A stretch of DNA of 64,000 bases from Phlegmacium glaucopus (Eukaryota; Basidiomycota; Agaricomycetes; Agaricales; Cortinariaceae): NCBI GenBank assembly GCA_015039465.1, contig MU130026.1:186001-250000 (forward strand), written 5' to 3'. The notes below the pieces were generated by a model. It saw nothing but the letters and a program-made list of their open reading frames with translations. It was not told the DNA's origin and ran no database searches. Positions 59,709 to 64,000 of the stretch are shown here, piece by piece. A program made the position numbers and the translations under genes. Positions within the stretch are counted from its first letter, which is position 1. Each line of letters starts with the position of its first letter.

Positions 59709-61193
59709 TGTAGAGATAAGTAAGAGAGGGACGGTCGTAGCAGTCAAAGAACGAGCGACACAAGGTGTTACAGTAGGAAGCACCCAAATGTCTATATATA
59801 TAATTTATAAATAAAAGAGTAGTTTTAGTTGGTAAAAACCTTTTTTTTTTGCGCAAGGGCGGAATGCAAGGCGTTCAACGACATTAAATAGAAATCAAAA
59901 AGTGAAGGAATGGGAGAGATAGACTGTTGTTTTTTTGTCGATTAGGGAACATATTATATTACTCGTTTTATATAACGTAAAACATTTTATTAATAATTAT
60001 TATTTAATAAAATATCTATTTATAAAAAATTGATTTTTATTATTTATAAGATATATTATTTGCATTCTGAGCATAACGGCACGTTTCGTTGCCGGGTGTA
60101 GAGATCACTATCTTTGCTCAGGCATAAATATGATTTATGACATCGACGAGATTTACCGATTATTACCACACCGTATTCCTTCATGTTCCGTATTTTCCTT
60201 TCTTATATTTCGCTCCTCTGTTACTATGAATTCACCGGGCCGGTGTAACTAAACTCAGGCAGCAAGGGGCTCCGCCGGTACGAGCCTAGCGCAAATAGTA
60301 AGGTTGTCAAAATAAACTCCTACAAGACCTCAACAATGCCTTACTGTTCTGACTTGATACCTGCTGGTTTTTTTTCCTTCTTTTTCCTTGAGCATATACG
60401 GCACACGGAGACAGTGCTGCCGGGAGTCGCTGTTGAACTTCAGCTATGTTCGTATTTTTTTCATATTCTTCTTTGGAACTGTAGCTATTGAACGGTTATT
60501 TGGATAAGGTTTTGTTTTTTTAATGTTTCCGAAGTATGAGGTCTTCCTTACCCTCGCCACTACCTAGGACGAAGCGTCGTTTTGGTGAAGCTAGGTCATC
60601 ACGTCGTTCAACTTAATAGTAGAGGTGTATTCAGGACGCGTTAGCAGCACTTCGGTATGACTGTGCAACGCAACGTCGGACTCCCGGGTCAAGGGTGGGT
60701 TTGTGTTAAACTGCCGCAACCTCTGCGTCATTTTCACCAGCACCAACCGCACCAGCATCACCATTATCACCAGCAGTCTCAAAGATAATATCCGCGCCAA
60801 CGGAAAGACTCAACGCGACGGTCAGGGCTACAGAAGGTAGGATGGTGAGGTGGGTGATGGCGGGGCTATTGCTATTGTTAATCATCTTACTACTAATAAT
60901 AAGGTAGAAACCACGCCACCTTACCAAGCTTTCCTGCGACGTTCACGACTCCTGTGCCATCTTACTATAATCACCATCCAGAAGTTTCAATTACCTAAGA
61001 TTAGAGGGTCGAATGACATCTCCATAAGAATAGGTTTAGATCCGGTAGTGGCAATCCGGCAAGTGGGCTCACGTAACATATCTATTCATTCTCTCCCTGT
61101 CAGCATCGTCAGTTTCTTGCTCGCTGTGTTCCACAATGTCATCCTTCGTGGGTTTACAGATATAGTACTATATATTAAATATTTATTTTCTAA
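59709..61193. other. AT-rich intergenic; one possible small secreted protein
   Basis: Mostly non-coding, very AT-rich at 59940-60060. On the minus strand, ATG near 60885 opens MINNSNSPAITHLTILPSVA, then a hydrophobic stretch ALTVALSLSV and an acidic Gly-rich end at 60706. It could be a short secreted peptide but has no supporting homologue here. Confidence 0.35.
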
Positions 61194-62233
61194 CCGCACG
61201 TAGCACATAGCTACAGTCTAGTGTGCTATTCTGCCCGCCATTATGTTTTCATACTGTAACTCTAGTCTGTACCCTTACGAACTACCTATTGAATCCCTAC
61301 GATTTTAACCCAGTAGTCTGAAGTAGTCTTGTTGTAGTCTTTTGGTCCCAAACAAGTAACCCAGTAGCCTTTTGGCCCCCAAAATAATGGTCGCGGACTG
61401 TCGTGACCTATCGTGGTATTTGGAGTATTTCATCCCCTGTAGTCGGTCAATGGAATACGTTATGTGAAGTTCAATTCGCGGGTCTCGCCGTTTTCTACCT
61501 GAACCGTGACGTTTTTACTTTTAATGCCAATGCATTAAACCCACCCTTACGAAAGTTCAACATAACATGGCGGCCGCGGACTAGACTGGAAAAGTCGTCG
61601 GCGGAGTAACTGCCGACGGTGGTCAGTAGTGGGTAGCTTTTGCCAGCAGTCGCCCAACGTTGCCGTACTACCGGTTTGAATTAAAACATGTAACTAGTAA
61701 CACTATTGTTATTCTAGTCGTCACTCTAAACCTATTGAGATAACGTTTTGGGGAGAAAGAGTAGGCTTTCGGACCCTCCCAAAGAGATTGAATAACACTT
61801 TGGGGGTTACGCTGTCGGCTGTCTAGTTGTGATGACTTTCACCTACAGTGCGGTGCCTTCAGCCTCGTAAGGGTATGTTTAATGCAGTGGTTTAAAAGTA
61901 AAAACGTATCGTCGCGATTCAGGTATAAACCCGCGAATTGAACTTCACATAACGTCACATAACGTATTCCATCGACCAACTACAGGGGATGAAATACTCC
62001 AAACACCACGATAGGTCACGACAGTCCGCGACCATTATTTTGGGGGCCAAAAGGCTACTGGGTTACTTGTTTGGGACCAAAAGACTACAGCAAGACTACT
62101 TCAGACTACTGGGTTAAAATCGTAGGGATTCAATAGGTAGTTCGTAAGGGTACAGACTAGAGTTACAGTATGAAAACATAATGGCGGGCAGAATAGCACA
62201 CTAGACTGTAGCTATGTGACCGTCTACGTGCGG
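61194..62233. mobile_element. Non-coding element with ~330-bp terminal inverted repeats
   Basis: Ends CCGCACGTAG... and ...CTACGTGCGG. The arms stay alignable for about 330 bp, with long identical blocks such as TAGTGTGCTATTCTGCCCGC, CAAACAAGTAACCCAGTAGC and CCCCAAAATAATGGTCGCGG. The right arm has a 6-bp gain near the tip and an extra ACGTTATGTG unit. Core about 400 bp without coding. Followed on the right by TTA and 25 A. Long TIRs recall Mutator-like or fold-back elements, but no target duplication could be found, so the class is open. Confidence 0.75.
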
Positions 62234-62873
62234 TTAAAAAAAAAAAAAAAAAAAAAAAAATATTATTAATAATTATTTTACAAAATGCAATATATTTTGC
62301 TCATTATATTATACAAGCGATTAGCTGTTTGTTGTTTTCAGATAGAGAGAGTAAGGAAGTGAAAAACTAAAGATAAATTACAGCAACTTGCGGAACGTAA
62401 GGCGGGAACGCGTTTTTTTTTTCCAAAAATGGTTGATTTTGATGGCGGGCGCTGGCTCAGGCTCCGCTGGCGTAGTAATTTGTAAATAACTCAGTAATTA
62501 CTGCTCCGTTTGAGAAAAAATTATGCGCGTTACAACCGCACGAATGAGACGAACAGAATCATGTAAAATATTGGGCAGAAATATATGGTAATTGAGCCCG
62601 ACATCGCAAAAACATCACCCGGGTTTGTGAAATTGGACATTTCCCTCCTTCTACATCATGCCTGGACCTCGAAAGCAGAAGAAGGGGAAATCTAAGCATA
62701 CAGCACCTAATAGCCCTCCTGCCCCTCAAAAACCACCCAACTCGAAGCTAATGCTCCGGGTACCTCGTCTCTCCACTGTCAAGAATGGAGGATAGTAAGA
62801 AATCGTATGAGTAAGAAAAACCAAGATAAAAATACTTTCGGTTCCTGATAATACACGGTTTGTATATTCAACA
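62234..62873. other. Intergenic with a poly-A run and a short basic open frame
   Basis: 25 A at 62236-62260. An open frame 62658-62795 (+) encodes 45 aa beginning MPGPRKQKKGKSKH. It may be the first exon of a gene cut off by the duplication that begins at about 62874, or chance. Confidence 0.35.
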
Positions 62874-63829
62874 CATTGTACTATGGAATGAGTAACTACG
62901 GTAACTACAATCTAACAATGATAACAAGAAAGAAAGACAAGACAAATGTACTAGTGCAATAAAGGAAATGTGCCCTGGCCACCTGAATACTTGAAGCCCG
63001 AGACTCCAGAGCTTGGATCTCCTTTGCTATTCTAAAAAAAGCCCTAACAGACAAGTCGAGACAAGCATAAAAAAGTATCAGAAGAAACCTTGACATTGAT
63101 AACTTGCCAATAAACCTATTCCAAAACAAGAAAAATACCAAGGCTTCATATGACTTATTGGCAGTGCTCCAGAAAAAGTCACGATGGGAACGATGGGGTA
63201 TACTTCTTGGCAGCAATAAAACTTCTTTCCACCGCTATTGCAGCAAGTTAAATTATCATCTCCACAGGAGCTTTGGTTAACCCTCGTGAAGCCAATCTGA
63301 CACGTTGGGTTGCAGGAGGGGCCAATTCCCTCCCAAACACAATTTGACATCGTTGGAGCCGGAGCAGCAAGAGTGGTCGTGGTTGTAGGCGTGATTGTAG
63401 TGATAACAGTGGTCGTCATAGTTTCGGTTATAGCCGTTGCCGTTTTGATTTGCGCTACCAGTCTCGACGTCCCCCGCCCTCCTACCGCTCCACCCGTTGC
63501 CACCCCGACAACGATAACAATTAGTAGAAAGATGATTATTACATCTTTGGTGCGGTAGAATGGTTCGAAAGGACGCTGCAAGTGCTGAGGACACGGTAGA
63601 ATGATATTAGTGGTAGGTCCAAAGTTAATGGATTCTAATCTCCCAGCTTACTGTAGAGGAATTCTTATCCAAATCTAGGTCATCACCGTTAGCCTGAGGC
63701 TGTTCACCCGAGTTCATTGTAGAGCCTGTAAGAGAGGGACGGTCGTGGCAGTTAAAGAACGAGCGACACAAGGTGTTACAGTAGGAAGCACCCAAATGTC
63801 TGTATATATAATTTATAAATAAAAGATTG
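62874..63829. repeat. Direct duplicate of about 58900-59818
   Basis: About 930 bp in the same orientation as 58900-59818, covering the 190-aa membrane protein gene plus flanks (from ACTATGG..AGTAACTAC to ATATATAATTTATAAATAAAAGA). Copies are about 3.9 kb apart and differ by many substitutions and compensating indels. Confidence 0.85.
63078..63717 (-). CDS. Type II membrane protein with Thr-rich stalk and Cys-rich domain, copy 2
   Basis: Two exons: 63717-63652 and 63584-63078, intron 66 bp; 190 aa, the same total as copy 1 although the exons differ in length. N-terminus MNSGEQPQANGDDLDLDKNS, then QRPFEPFYRTKDV, membrane segment IIIFLLIVIVVGVATGGAV, Thr-rich stalk TTTVITTITPTTTTTLAAP, and a Cys-rich domain (CVWEGIGPSC, CQIGFTRVNQSSC, LTCCNSGGKKFYCC) with two more Cys than copy 1. 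It ends SYQCQGFF, where copy 1 runs on. As in copy 1, a second frame stays open downstream (to 62905). Function unknown. Confidence 0.6.
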
Positions 63830-64000
63830 GCGTGCATCTGCCAGTGTATCGATGTCAGATCACACGATAAGACGGGCGGTAATACAAAAGTATGACATTG
63901 AGATCAGACATGGGAATGCTTGATGGATAACTTAGGGATGCTAATATTGGGTCATCAGACTTCATCAGAACAATATCAGAAAAGCAGGGTTTGTTCATTG
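63830..64000. other. Window end, no gene seen
   Basis: Short non-coding remainder. Confidence 0.4.

Overview
The window looks like nuclear DNA of a basidiomycete fungus, most likely an Agaricomycete. Almost every gene is broken by many 48-70 bp GT-AG introns. There are NACHT-WD40 (fungal NLR-like) and TPR-CHAT genes of the kind expanded in mushrooms. Actin, EMG1, SEC14, RPN10, coilin and PPR genes are fungal in layout. Repeats are LTR/Copia and hAT-like elements. No species can be named from sequence alone.

Layout. 1-3545: AT-rich repeat DNA with an assembly gap (1177-1906). Part of this block appears to be written as the complement of real sequence without reversal. 4219-8933 (-): a TPR-repeat/CHAT-peptidase gene with one suspicious in-frame stop. 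9306-11612: a broken copy of EMG1. 11762-17072 (+): a C2-NACHT-WD40 gene with 14 nearly identical WD40 repeats. 17515-26850: a transposon nest. It holds a fragment of the EMG1 3' flank, a Copia element (+) whose gag carries two hAT-like insertions with exact 8-bp target duplications, a solo LTR, a TIR-bounded satellite block, and a second, decayed Copia element (-). The larger hAT-like element carries a fragment of a GH47 mannosidase gene. 27786-29250 (-): intact EMG1.

31584-31628 is a 45-C homopolymer. 31660-37254 (-): two SEC14 paralogues flanking a membrane protein gene of unknown function. Then come tRNA-Leu(CAG) (37378-37468), actin (38119-39739, -, with a 6-nt micro-exon), RPN10 (40424-41706, +), a membrane PDI-like protein (42446-44536, +), a second NACHT-WD40 gene (44764-49359, +), a coilin-like gene (49881-52134, +) and a mitochondrial PPR gene (52434-56873, -). 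The right end (56.9-64 kb) is gene-poor: a frameshifted small gene, a duplicated 190-aa membrane protein gene, and between the copies a ~1-kb element with long terminal inverted repeats.

How it fits together. The middle (31-57 kb) is an ordinary housekeeping island of membrane trafficking, cytoskeleton, proteasome, ER folding, Cajal-body and mitochondrial RNA functions. The flanks are accessory. The left flank pairs a caspase-like TPR-CHAT gene, transcribed divergently, with an NLR-like gene of highly conserved repeats, and a second NLR lies 30 kb away. By analogy with fungal incompatibility loci these could form a self/non-self recognition and cell-death module, but this is inference. Splice models were checked by phase and exon sums; starts and a few introns remain uncertain and are flagged.
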